Positions 15,956 through 21,289 of a DNA stretch of 24,541 nt are shown here, in pieces (the first letter of the stretch is position 1; every line of letters begins with the position of its first letter). The notes under the pieces were generated by a model, which was not told the DNA's origin, searched no databases, and saw nothing but the letters and a program-made list of their open reading frames with translations. The DNA is from a virus: positions 1 to 24,541 of the IMG/VR virus record IMGVR_UViG_3300027824_000019; one strand, given 5' to 3'. Position numbers and translations under genes: made by a program.

Positions 15956-17008
15956 ATGAGCCAATTTTACGTTCAATCAAACTCTGGCGGGGGCCTTCCT
16001 AGCAATGTTCCGACTAGCTTTGTTACAGACATGGGAACAGTTATCCCTGCCGCAAACGTTGTTAATGTAAATGGGGGTCCAGGAGTTACTGTAAGTGCAA
16101 ACCCTAACAACAGCAATAACATGGTTATTTCTGTGTCAGCATCTGGAGGCCCTCACTGTTTAGTAACCCAATTCTCTTCAAACGGATCATTTACCCCTAA
16201 TGCGGGATCTGTGTTAATGGCTGTTTATGCAATAGGTGGCGGCGGAGGAGGCGGTTCTGGCAGAAGAGGAGCTATCGGCTCAAATAGAGCCGGAGGAGGA
16301 GGCGGAGGAGCTGGCGGAGTTTCTTTTGTTTATTTAAATCCTGCCCGCGTTATAGCCGGAACTTCTGTAGTAATAGGACAAGGGGGGACAGGCGGAGCGG
16401 CTATAATGACAGATGACACTGACGGAAATGCCGGAAATATAGGCACATCAACAACCTTTGGCGGTAGAACTTTAGGAGTTTTCGGACAAGGGGGTGGTGG
16501 TGGATCTACTTCTGGAGGACAAGGAGGAAGTGGCGCAATAGGTACAATGATTATGATGCCATCGACCGAACAAGATGGAGCATCAGGATCTGTAACCGCA
16601 GGCAACTCTCCTTTAAGCGGATTTATTGGCCCGTCTGCGGGGGCTGGTGGTGGCGGCATAGATACTTTTAATACTTCCTACAATGGGGGAACGGGTTCCA
16701 ATGTGTTATTAGGAGAAGCTCCAAATAACACAATTTTTCCTCAAGTTTTTGGTGGTGCTCCAGGAGTTGCTCCTGGAGGAAATGGAGTTTCGGGATCAAA
16801 TACTAGTGGTGTTTCTTCTTACTTTGCTACGGGTGGAGGTGGAGGCGGGGGTGGAGCTGGTAATAATGCGGGTATAGGAGGAAATGGCGGAGCTGGAGGT
16901 TTATATGGCGCTGGCGGTGCTGGTGGAGGCGCTTCAGTCGATAGTTTTAATTCCGGAGCTGGAGGCAATGGTGCTAATGGATTTCTAATGGTTTTAGAAT
17001 GGTTTTAG
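15956..17008 (+). CDS. Glycine-rich tail adhesin (350 aa)
   Basis: Residues 1-60 carry the shared fibre module (SFVTDMGTVIPAANVVNVNG). From about residue 70, a lead strand (FTPNAGSVLMAVYAIGGGGG) opens a long poly-Gly domain. Short hydrophobic strands alternate there with Gly blocks (RAGGGGGGAGGVSFVYL, GQGGGGGSTSGGQGGSGA, ATGGGGGGGGAGNNAG), and the domain ends in GANGFLMVLEWF. This is the layout of the Gly-rich adhesin domains seen in tailed phages, where polyglycine-II helices pack as a sandwich and the connecting loops contact the receptor. It is the last fibre gene of the array. The Gly blocks are encoded by repeated GGA/GGC/GGT codons that could recombine easily. Confidence 0.75.
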   Translation: MSQFYVQSNSGGGLPSNVPTSFVTDMGTVIPAANVVNVNGGPGVTVSANPNNSNNMVISVSASGGPHCLVTQFSSNGSFTPNAGSVLMAVYAIGGGGGGGSGRRGAIGSNRAGGGGGGAGGVSFVYLNPARVIAGTSVVIGQGGTGGAAIMTDDTDGNAGNIGTSTTFGGRTLGVFGQGGGGGSTSGGQGGSGAIGTMIMMPSTEQDGASGSVTAGNSPLSGFIGPSAGAGGGGIDTFNTSYNGGTGSNVLLGEAPNNTIFPQVFGGAPGVAPGGNGVSGSNTSGVSSYFATGGGGGGGGAGNNAGIGGNGGAGGLYGAGGAGGGASVDSFNSGAGGNGANGFLMVLEWF

Positions 17009-17015
17009 AAAGTCT

Positions 17016-17198
17016 ATGAAATATATTTATCTGATCGCATTCATCCTTATATCTTGCCAATCTCTTCCCCTCATCATCAAAGAAGCCGAAGAAATAGCCG
17101 TCGACGAAGCTATAGAAATGAAGGTCCACAAAGAAAAAGATTCCTTAAATTTCTCGCTTGATGTAAAGAAAGAAGAAACATCAGCAACAGAAAAGTAG
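17016..17198 (+). CDS. Small predicted lipoprotein (60 aa)
   Basis: The N-terminus MKYIYLIAFILISCQS has a Lys, a hydrophobic run and an L-I-S-C lipobox, so signal peptidase II would be expected to cleave before Cys14, leaving 46 residues anchored by lipid. The mature part is charged and helical (KEAEEIAVDEAIEMKVHKEK), without the Pro-rich character usual for Rz1-type outer spanins. In the envelope it could be a spanin-like or superinfection-exclusion lipoprotein. No partner gene that would support either is seen nearby. It directly follows the adhesin gene in the late operon. Confidence 0.6.
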   Translation: MKYIYLIAFILISCQSLPLIIKEAEEIAVDEAIEMKVHKEKDSLNFSLDVKKEETSATEK

Positions 17199-17204
17199 GT
17201 TTAT

Positions 17205-17357
17205 ATGCCATTAGAAAAAGGCAAATCAAAAAAAGTTATCGGGCACAATATCAAGGAAATGGAGGCGAGCGGCCACAAAAGGTCTCAAGCAATTGCTGCA
17301 AGTCTCAATGAAGCTCGTAAATCAGGAGCTAAAATTCCAAAAAAAGGTAAAAAGTGA
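17205..17357 (+). CDS. Small basic conserved-type phage protein (50 aa)
   Basis: This short frame begins six bases after the lipoprotein stop and ends in a GTGA overlap with the next gene. The product is strongly basic: MPLEKGKSKKVIGHNIKEME, then a Ser-Gln-Ala-Ile-Ala-Ala helix and a Lys-rich end. Proteins of this shape (MPLKKG...KVI..NI....G....QA.A.AL..A.K) are frequent in tailed-phage genomes and have no assigned role. A basic helix of this size suggests nucleic-acid contact, but nothing here shows it. Confidence 0.7.
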   Translation: MPLEKGKSKKVIGHNIKEMEASGHKRSQAIAASLNEARKSGAKIPKKGKK

Positions 17358-17587
17358 AACTTACTGAAACATTAGTGATTTTACCTGGAAAAGACCTTGA
17401 TACAATGTTAAAGAGGGCTTATGCCATGGGAAAAGAAAGACCAAAAGAAACTGATGATAATAGACATTCCATTAAGCAATGGGAAGAATGGAGACAACGA
17501 GCAGTTTGGGATCTGTATGATGACTTCAAAGACAGCATAAGTCGTTATGAATTTAAACTGGATTTTGGAAATAAAGAGAACTCATAG
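17354..17587 (+). CDS. Small soluble protein, unknown function (77 aa)
   Basis: The start is GTG 17354, overlapping the previous stop (GTGA), with AAAGG nine bases upstream. The product is charged and helical, with Trp residues at WEEWRQRAVWDLYDDFKD, and has no signal peptide or membrane segment. It is coupled to the basic 50-aa protein, so the two are probably made together. I recognise no family. Confidence 0.6.
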   Translation: MKLTETLVILPGKDLDTMLKRAYAMGKERPKETDDNRHSIKQWEEWRQRAVWDLYDDFKDSISRYEFKLDFGNKENS

Positions 17588-17597
17588 GAAAAAATAA

Positions 17598-17750
17598 ATG
17601 GATAAGTTAATCCGTAAAGTGGAACGCGAAGTTCCTAAAAAAAGTAAAGCCCACAAAGATCTTAAGCACCTCGAGCACGAGGATAAGAAACGCGATAAGG
17701 TTTGCGCGCTCGGCGCCAAGAAAATGGCCTTGAAGAAAAAATCGAAGTAA
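17598..17750 (+). CDS. Very basic small protein ending the late operon (50 aa)
   Basis: AGGAAA precedes ATG 17598. The 50-residue product is about one-third Lys plus Arg (MDKLIRKVEREVPKKSKAHK, then a K-H-L-E-H-E-D-K-K-R-D-K helix and KKMALKKKSK). Such a composition fits DNA or RNA binding, or a small virion DNA-associated protein. It is the last + strand gene before the intrinsic terminator at 17799-17835. No family is recognised. Confidence 0.55.
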   Translation: MDKLIRKVEREVPKKSKAHKDLKHLEHEDKKRDKVCALGAKKMALKKKSK

Positions 17751-17798
17751 TGTTATTCAGAGATTGAAGCAATTTTTCATCGTTCTCCCAAGGGGTCG

Positions 17799-17835
17799 AG
17801 GGAGGGTGCCTTAATCACCCTCCCTTTACTTTTTT
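17799..17835 (+). terminator. Intrinsic terminator of the late + strand operon
   Basis: The perfect 10-bp arms AGGGAGGGTG and CACCCTCCCT, separated by the loop CCTTAAT, are followed by TTACTTTTTT. The hairpin is 48 bases after the last + strand stop codon. The U-tract is present only in the + direction. The - strand operon ends at 17835, so the terminator sits exactly at the convergence point of the two transcription units. Confidence 0.85.
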
Positions 17836-18011
17836 CAGGGATGAAGGCGTATTTGAATAGGAGAAGAATAAGTTCCTTCCACTCGATGTATGTGTTCAAT
17901 GTGTAATTTGCCTCCTCTTAAAGGCAAAAGTTTTTCACAAGTAAATATCGAAATAAAGCAAAAGCAAATCGTAAATACAATGGATTTTCCGACAAAAATT
18001 GCTAGTGACAT
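17835..18011 (-). CDS. Small predicted membrane protein at the end of the recombination operon (58 aa)
   Basis: The start is put at ATG 18011 because GGAGG lies five bases upstream. An ATG 12 bases earlier would place that ribosome site inside the coding region. Residues 2-30 form a hydrophobic span with several Cys and Phe residues (MSLAIFVGKSIVFTICFCFI and onward). A short polar C-terminus follows (RGGKLHIEHIHRVEG). It overlaps the end of the nuclease gene by ten bases and stops at the edge of the convergent terminator. A single-span inner-membrane protein is likely; its function is unknown. Confidence 0.55.
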   Translation of the reverse strand: MSLAIFVGKSIVFTICFCFISIFTCEKLLPLRGGKLHIEHIHRVEGTYSSPIQIRLHP

Positions 18012-18865
18012 GTAATCCTCCAAGAGGTTGTTGTTGGTTTTCTAAATTGTTCTAGGTCTAAGTTTTTCAAAACAGGTATTTTCGTATAGTCTACATTGCC
18101 TTTCCTTTGATATGAACACAAGGATACACCTCCTCCCTTTGTGGCACATTCTCCACTTAAGAAAATGAGCTGCCTTCTTAGCTGTTCCTCTTCCTCTTCT
18201 AAGTCTTTCTTGGCTTGCTGTATCAATCTCCATTGTAAAGCATATCTTGACCATATGGGATCGTTCCTTTCGACGTAGTCGTTTTCTTCTGTTTCAGGAG
18301 GTATTTTATTCATCAAGCAATCATAAAACCTCTTTTCTTCTATAATCATTTTCTTGATGTATTCCTCATCCTTCTGGACTTCAACAATGACTCCGTCAGC
18401 ACCATCAAAGCTAAAATAATAGGCAAAAGAGACACCAGCAACATAAATCTGATGCTGTAACTGTGGATAATAATGGTCAGGCACTCGTCCTGATAAGGCT
18501 GTAGCATGGTCTTTTTCTCCAGGGCATTTTATTTCGATTATCTTTGTTCCGACTTCATTCATGCCGTCCAATGAAGCCATAACCCAATCTTTGACTAGGA
18601 CGACAGGTTTCATTGTAAGACGTGTTTTCATGTTGAACAGATCTCTAGCTATCGGCTCAAGATCTATTCCCCTTTGCATCCTTTCATTAGGTGGCATAGG
18701 GGGTTCATCCGAAAGCTTTTCATAATAAAGCTGGAGTTTTGTCTTCCAGGGATTGGCGCCCATTATGGAATTCGCATCCGTCGCCGTCACTTTTGTTTTT
18801 CTTAAAGCAAGCCATTCGTCACTTCCTTGGACTATATCTTCTAATATTTTTGCTGATGCTGTCAT
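18002..18865 (-). CDS. YqaJ / lambda exonuclease-family recombination nuclease (287 aa)
   Basis: Residues 12-40 (QGSDEWLALRKTKVTATDAN, then SIMGANPW) are the usual N-terminus of YqaJ-family nucleases. Residues 65-72 (RGIDLEPI) supply the conserved Glu. Residues 96-113 give the PD-(D/E)XK core: Asp100 in the MASLDGMN strand, then E111-I-K113. QHQ at 137-139 is the closing motif. Enzymes of this family degrade one strand of double-stranded DNA ends and hand single strands to an annealing protein, here the ERF protein two genes upstream. Residues 205-245 are a charged coiled helix specific to this protein. GAAGG precedes ATG 18865 with seven-base spacing. Confidence 0.88.
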   Translation of the reverse strand: MTASAKILEDIVQGSDEWLALRKTKVTATDANSIMGANPWKTKLQLYYEKLSDEPPMPPNERMQRGIDLEPIARDLFNMKTRLTMKPVVLVKDWVMASLDGMNEVGTKIIEIKCPGEKDHATALSGRVPDHYYPQLQHQIYVAGVSFAYYFSFDGADGVIVEVQKDEEYIKKMIIEEKRFYDCLMNKIPPETEENDYVERNDPIWSRYALQWRLIQQAKKDLEEEEEQLRRQLIFLSGECATKGGGVSLCSYQRKGNVDYTKIPVLKNLDLEQFRKPTTTSWRITCH

Positions 18866-19019
18866 AATTTAACCTTCTTTCCAAATACTCAATATGTTTA
18901 TTAAGCGCTATAACCTTGTTGGCGAGAATACCTGCGACAAAAGTCGCAGGACATTCTACAGTCTCGAGCCATTCGCTACTTTGCTCTTGAATTTCTCTGA
19001 TAATCTCTTCACCAGTCAT
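18819..19019 (-). CDS. Small helical protein between the annealing protein and nuclease genes (66 aa)
   Basis: ATG 19019 overlaps the stop of the ERF gene in an ATGA junction, which supports coupled translation. The product is helical, with EEIIREIQEQSSEWLETVEC at the start and NKHIEYLERRLNYDSISKNI near the end. The 47-base overlap with the nuclease start is long, so the last residues are less certain to matter. Small genes at this place in phage recombination operons sometimes encode partners of the annealing or nuclease protein, but no motif shows it here. Confidence 0.5.
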   Translation of the reverse strand: MTGEEIIREIQEQSSEWLETVECPATFVAGILANKVIALNKHIEYLERRLNYDSISKNIRRYSPRK

Positions 19020-19693
19020 CGGGCCTCCGCCAGAGACGCCTCTGTTTTAAATTCAACTCTCTGTGCCAAGTGGTTAGCCTCCATATTTTTTACCGCTGCC
19101 TCTTTCATTCTTTGGTACATTTCGCTTGGTAGGTCGGAAAGATTTTCGGTATTGTATTGTTTCTTGATGTGCGAGTAAACCCAAATTTTATATTGGGGTT
19201 CACATTCATCGAGCACATTTTTAAGGTCGTCGGCTTGCTCTTTGGATATCTTGGATATGGGGATAATAGCAGCGCTTGTTTTCTGCCTAAAAGGGGCTTG
19301 CGCTTTCTCTCCATCGTCATCTTCAGGAGCAACACCAACAAGAGCGGAAAGCGAATACCTACGAAAATAAGTAAGGGCCGATCCGGTTGTTTGGGGATCA
19401 TTCTTAGCTAAAGGAATGAGGACTTCACTTCTGATCCATTGGCCGCTTGCGTGACCCAATAGAGATATTAAGCAAAGGCCTTCTGGCTTCGTCTGTGGAA
19501 ATTGGATGATAGAAAGGCCATTATCGCTCAACGCGTCGCGGCAGGCGTCCCAAACGCTTGATAGGTCGGCATATTTGCTTTTGAAGAAGGGATTGGCTTT
19601 GTCTTTAGATGCTGGCTGGATCTTGCCTTGTGCCTTGGCTAAGGCTCCAAAGATCTCGTTAACATTTGGGCTCATTGTGGTTTCTAAATTCAT
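19016..19693 (-). CDS. erf: ERF-family single-strand annealing protein (225 aa)
   Basis: ATG 19693 is chosen because AGGAG sits four bases upstream. The core at residues 12-125 has VNEIFGALAKAQGKIQPASK, NPFFKSKYADLSSVWDACRD, then SIIQFPQ and the signature TGSALTYFRRYSLSALVGVA, typical of ERF proteins. A run of acidic residues (EDDDGEKA) follows. The C-terminal 95 residues are more variable, as in the family. ERF proteins anneal complementary single strands during phage recombination and genome circularisation. Together with the YqaJ nuclease two genes downstream, this forms a two-component recombination system. Confidence 0.9.
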   Translation of the reverse strand: MNLETTMSPNVNEIFGALAKAQGKIQPASKDKANPFFKSKYADLSSVWDACRDALSDNGLSIIQFPQTKPEGLCLISLLGHASGQWIRSEVLIPLAKNDPQTTGSALTYFRRYSLSALVGVAPEDDDGEKAQAPFRQKTSAAIIPISKISKEQADDLKNVLDECEPQYKIWVYSHIKKQYNTENLSDLPSEMYQRMKEAAVKNMEANHLAQRVEFKTEASLAEAR

Positions 19694-19824
19694 ATTGCTC
19701 CTGTGAACCATCCGGAAATTCCGGACAGTTGGTTAAGTTTTACTTTGCTAAAAACCAACCGCAGCAATATGATGATTGCCGCAGTGGCCTGATAAGTCTT
19801 GGCGGACTCCTTCTTTATGTTCAT
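19690..19824 (-). CDS. Short coupled gene between the leader gene and ERF (44 aa)
   Basis: The frame begins one base after the upstream stop (TGA C ATG) and ends in an ATGA overlap with the ERF start, the same junction style as the rest of the operon. The product has a basic N-terminus (MNIKKESAKTYQA) and a hydrophobic run (TAAIIILLRLVF) that could be a short membrane span or a buried helix. No strong ribosome site precedes it, so it would rely on coupling. An alternative reading is that it is a non-coding leader carrying the TCCGGA palindrome at 19711-19725. The exact stop/start fit favours a gene. Confidence 0.45.
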   Translation of the reverse strand: MNIKKESAKTYQATAAIIILLRLVFSKVKLNQLSGISGWFTGAI

Positions 19825-19825
19825 G

Positions 19826-20050
19826 TCACTGCTCTTTTTCTATGTAAAGCGGTTTTACCTCGTAATCTTTCCAATTACATGTCCACTCTTCATCTTCGGC
19901 ATCTTCGTTAATGATGGGCCATTTAACAAGATATTCATTTTCATCTTCATCTTTCGCAAATGCCACATAGTGGTAATCGTTAATTTCCTCTGAAAGATAG
20001 GCCTGTTGCTGTAGATACAATATTTTTTCTTTATATTTCACTGTATTCAT
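19826..20050 (-). CDS. First gene of the recombination operon, small acidic protein (74 aa)
   Basis: ATG 20050 is preceded by TTGGAGAACAAA, giving a GGAG six bases away. A TTG at 20062 overlaps the ribosome site and is rejected as the start. The protein is acidic, with Asp/Glu-rich stretches (FAKDEDENEYLVKWPIINED, then EDEEWTCNWKDYEVKPLYIE) and no basic domain. Acidic early proteins of this size are often inhibitors or DNA mimics, but no partner can be named. It is expressed from the promoter at 20148-20177. Confidence 0.6.
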   Translation of the reverse strand: MNTVKYKEKILYLQQQAYLSEEINDYHYVAFAKDEDENEYLVKWPIINEDAEDEEWTCNWKDYEVKPLYIEKEQ

Positions 20051-20147
20051 TTTGTTCTCCAAATTTTTTTGTTTTCACTTGGCTCACCGCTACAACCTGC
20101 TGCTTATTCGGCAGTCACCAGGGAGACTAGCTCGCTTTGATAACAGA
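20051..20147 (-). promoter_or_regulatory. Structured leader of the recombination operon
   Basis: From the predicted start near 20141, the - strand transcript has about 90 bases before ATG 20050. A stem CCTG/CAGG plus CTGC/GCAG, with a GTGA bulge and the loop CGAATAA, folds at about 20094-20122. GGTGA occurs twice in the leader. No known riboswitch class is recognised. Confidence 0.35.
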
Positions 20148-20177
20148 AATATAGCAAAAAACATAAATATATTTCAA
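20148..20177 (-). promoter_or_regulatory. Leftward early promoter
   Basis: Reading the - strand, TTGAAA (20177-20172) is followed after 18 bases by TATATT (20153-20148), with a TGC extension immediately before the -10 element. It points into the recombination operon whose first gene begins at 20050. The flanking DNA is AT-rich. The match is by eye to sigma-70-type consensus. Confidence 0.6.
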
Positions 20178-20209
20178 GCAAAAAAACAGGAATGCCAAAC
20201 TTTTTGTTT

Positions 20210-20238
20210 TTGACAAAAAAAATAGCATTGATTAGGAT
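20210..20238 (+). promoter_or_regulatory. Rightward promoter for the HTH regulator
   Basis: A perfect TTGACA at 20210-20215 is followed after 17 bases by TAGGAT at 20233-20238. It lies 24 bases upstream of the regulator's ATG. It diverges from the leftward promoter, with only 32 bases between the two -35 elements, so a single repressor bound in this gap (20178-20209) could control both directions. Confidence 0.6.
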
Positions 20239-20261
20239 GTAGTCGAATGCAGGAGGTATTT

Positions 20262-20477
20262 ATGAATTTACGCGTTTATCTTGCTACAAAAAATATGAAG
20301 GTAAAAGAGTTTGGCAAGCTGATAGATTATGCTCCTTCCTATATTTCGGGTGTAATGACCGGTAATTTTAAGCCAGGAAAAAAATTTATCAAGACCATAG
20401 AAAAGGCTACCGACGGCAAGGTGATAATTTTAGATCCAGTGCCCGAAACGATAGAAGAAATACAGAAAACAGGATAA
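20262..20477 (+). CDS. Cro/CI-like HTH transcriptional regulator (71 aa)
   Basis: The start is ATG 20262, since AGGAGG lies five bases upstream. An ATG at 20247 would put this site inside the gene. Residues 12-36 (MKVKEFGKLIDYAPSYISGV, then MTGNFKPG) match the XRE helix-turn-helix: helix 2 VKEFGKLI, turn DYAP, recognition helix SYISGVMTG, and the Phe-Lys-Pro that follows in many members. At 71 residues it is the size of Cro-type repressors and lacks the CI cleavage domain. It sits across a double promoter from the recombination operon, the classical position for a switch regulator. Operator sites could not be settled. Confidence 0.75.
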   Translation: MNLRVYLATKNMKVKEFGKLIDYAPSYISGVMTGNFKPGKKFIKTIEKATDGKVIILDPVPETIEEIQKTG

Positions 20478-20621
20478 GAAAAGGCAGATTATAAGGGCGA
20501 TTCTTTTGGGAGATTTCGGAACTTTAAACCATCCCGAACTCTTTATGTGAGAAAAAGCAAAAACATAAGGATGGTAAGTGATATCCCAATAAAGCTCATC
20601 ATCACCAAAAAGTCCGTCCAT
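20430..20621 (-). CDS. Possible small membrane protein on the - strand (63 aa)
   Basis: ATG 20621 follows AAGGTGG with eight-base spacing. The product has a polar front (MDGLFGDDELYWDITYHPYV) and a C-terminal hydrophobic span (RIALIICLFLSCFLYFFYRF) preceded by Lys/Arg. Its last 48 bases run antisense to the end of the HTH regulator gene, and no good promoter is visible. It fills most of the otherwise empty interval 20478-20750, so it is either a real small membrane gene (possibly an exclusion-type protein) or a chance frame. Confidence 0.35.
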   Translation of the reverse strand: MDGLFGDDELYWDITYHPYVFAFSHIKSSGWFKVPKSPKRIALIICLFLSCFLYFFYRFGHWI

Positions 20622-20750
20622 GACATATGCCACCTTTTTGTCATAGGTAACTTATCAAGCTTTTATTGACAACAGATATTTTTAAATAAAAATCTTCTTG
20701 TCCGGATTGGCCTTGATAGGATAAATATACGCTATCCAAAAAAGGAGCCT
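20622..20750. promoter_or_regulatory. AT-rich upstream region of the replication module
   Basis: A TTGACA at 20666-20671 lacks a good -10 element at normal spacing. TTGTCC at 20698-20703 with TAAATA 18 bases later (20722-20727) is a more usable + strand pair, pointing at the gene starting 20754. GGATA and TATCC arms flank AATATACGC at 20719-20737 and could be an operator overlapping this promoter. All are by-eye matches of limited strength. Confidence 0.35.
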
Positions 20751-20753
20751 ATG

Positions 20754-21035
20754 ATGATCCGCCAAGATTTTTCAGACCTGCCGCCTAGATATTTTCTTAT
20801 GCTTGCAATGGATAAGTTAGCAAAGATCTATTGCTTCCTGTGGGATAAGAAAGATGATCTAAACCGTGTATGTTTTACTTGGAACGACCTAACCAGGTAT
20901 TACAACAAAAACTCTTTTCGTACGAATCTTCGAAAGCTCAACGATGGAGGGCTATTGAATTACGATGAGAACGAAGAGGGCATAGCAATCGAATTGACAA
21001 GCTGGGAAGATATCGACAACGAATTCGAGGATTAA
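20754..21035 (+). CDS. Small winged-helix-like protein heading the replication module (93 aa)
   Basis: AAGGAG lies six bases before ATG 20754. An adjacent ATG at 20751 is closer to the site than usual, so the true start could be either. Residues 20-75 (KIYCFLWDKKDDLNRVCFTW, then NDLTRYYNKNSFRTNLRKLN, then DGGLLNYDENEEG) have the order helix, strand, HTH and beta-wing of a small winged-helix DNA-binding protein. The C-terminus is acidic (SWEDIDNEFED). In this position it may regulate the replication genes or assist the initiator. There is no closer family assignment. Confidence 0.6.
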   Translation: MIRQDFSDLPPRYFLMLAMDKLAKIYCFLWDKKDDLNRVCFTWNDLTRYYNKNSFRTNLRKLNDGGLLNYDENEEGIAIELTSWEDIDNEFED

Positions 21036-21039
21036 AAAT

Positions 21040-21092
21040 CTGCCAGGTGAGTTTCGGTGGTGAAAGCACCTGGCAGTAAATCCGAAGATTTA
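21040..21092 (+). ncRNA. Two adjacent perfect hairpins upstream of the initiator gene
   Basis: The perfect 10-bp arms CTGCCAGGTG (21040-21049) and CACCTGGCAG (21067-21076) enclose a loop that itself can pair TTTC with GAAA around GGTGGT. Immediately after comes TAAATC-CGAA-GATTTA (21077-21092), a perfect six-bp stem with a four-base loop. No U-run follows, so this is not an intrinsic terminator. It begins five bases after the preceding gene and could be an RNA element or a DNA cruciform. No known RNA class is recognised. Confidence 0.4.
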
Positions 21093-21180
21093 AGGGTTAT
21101 CTCGGCAAAGATGGATTAAGAATAATGAAAATCTGTCTTGATGTCAATGATTTGAAGTGTTAAGGTCTCAGAAAGTGAAA

Positions 21181-21204
21181 AACCCCACTCGCTAAAGTGG
21201 GGTT
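21181..21204 (-). terminator. Hairpin with - strand U-tract
   Basis: The arms AACCCCACT and AGTGGGGTT pair perfectly around a six-base loop. Read on the - strand the right arm runs into TTTTTC, which is a reasonable intrinsic terminator. On the + strand there is no U-tract. No - strand gene is seen just upstream, so it would stop antisense transcription of the initiator gene or an unrecognised RNA. Confidence 0.45.
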
Positions 21205-21263
21205 CTCGGAAACCAAAAAACTCGTCGTGGATGACTTGCTTAAAAGATACCAAGGTTTCCGAG
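21205..21263. repeat. Perfect 10-bp inverted repeat flanking 39 bases
   Basis: CTCGGAAACC at 21205-21214 and GGTTTCCGAG at 21254-21263 are exact inverted copies. The left arm starts directly after the preceding hairpin, and GGTT at 21201-21204 can alternatively pair with AACC at 21211-21214. The element could therefore switch between two folds. It ends 26 bases before the initiator start codon. Confidence 0.5.
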
Positions 21264-21289
21264 TTTAATGCAACAGCAAAAACAAGGAA

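Noticed and set aside
17016-17198. Small lipoprotein considered as a definite outer spanin (Rz1)
   Set aside because: It lacks the Pro-rich mature region, has no inner-spanin partner overlapping or upstream, and no lysin or holin is in the window.
18462-18470. Perfect DnaA-box-like TGTGGATAA
   Set aside because: It is single, lies inside the YqaJ nuclease gene at a codon-constrained place (H-Y-Y-P-Q), and has no neighbouring boxes or AT-rich melting region.
18894-19911. Several + strand frames of 60-95 codons opposite the recombination operon
   Set aside because: All are antisense to genes with clear families or coupled starts, and their products are hydrophobic or Phe/Leu-rich in the way typical of reverse frames.
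20063-20147. Stem-rich leader near the divergent promoters considered as a tRNA or known riboswitch
   Set aside because: No cloverleaf, T-loop or anticodon arm can be drawn, and no known riboswitch core is recognised.
21040-21076. First hairpin upstream of the initiator considered as an intrinsic terminator
   Set aside because: No T-run follows on either strand and the loop is long, so simple termination is not supported.
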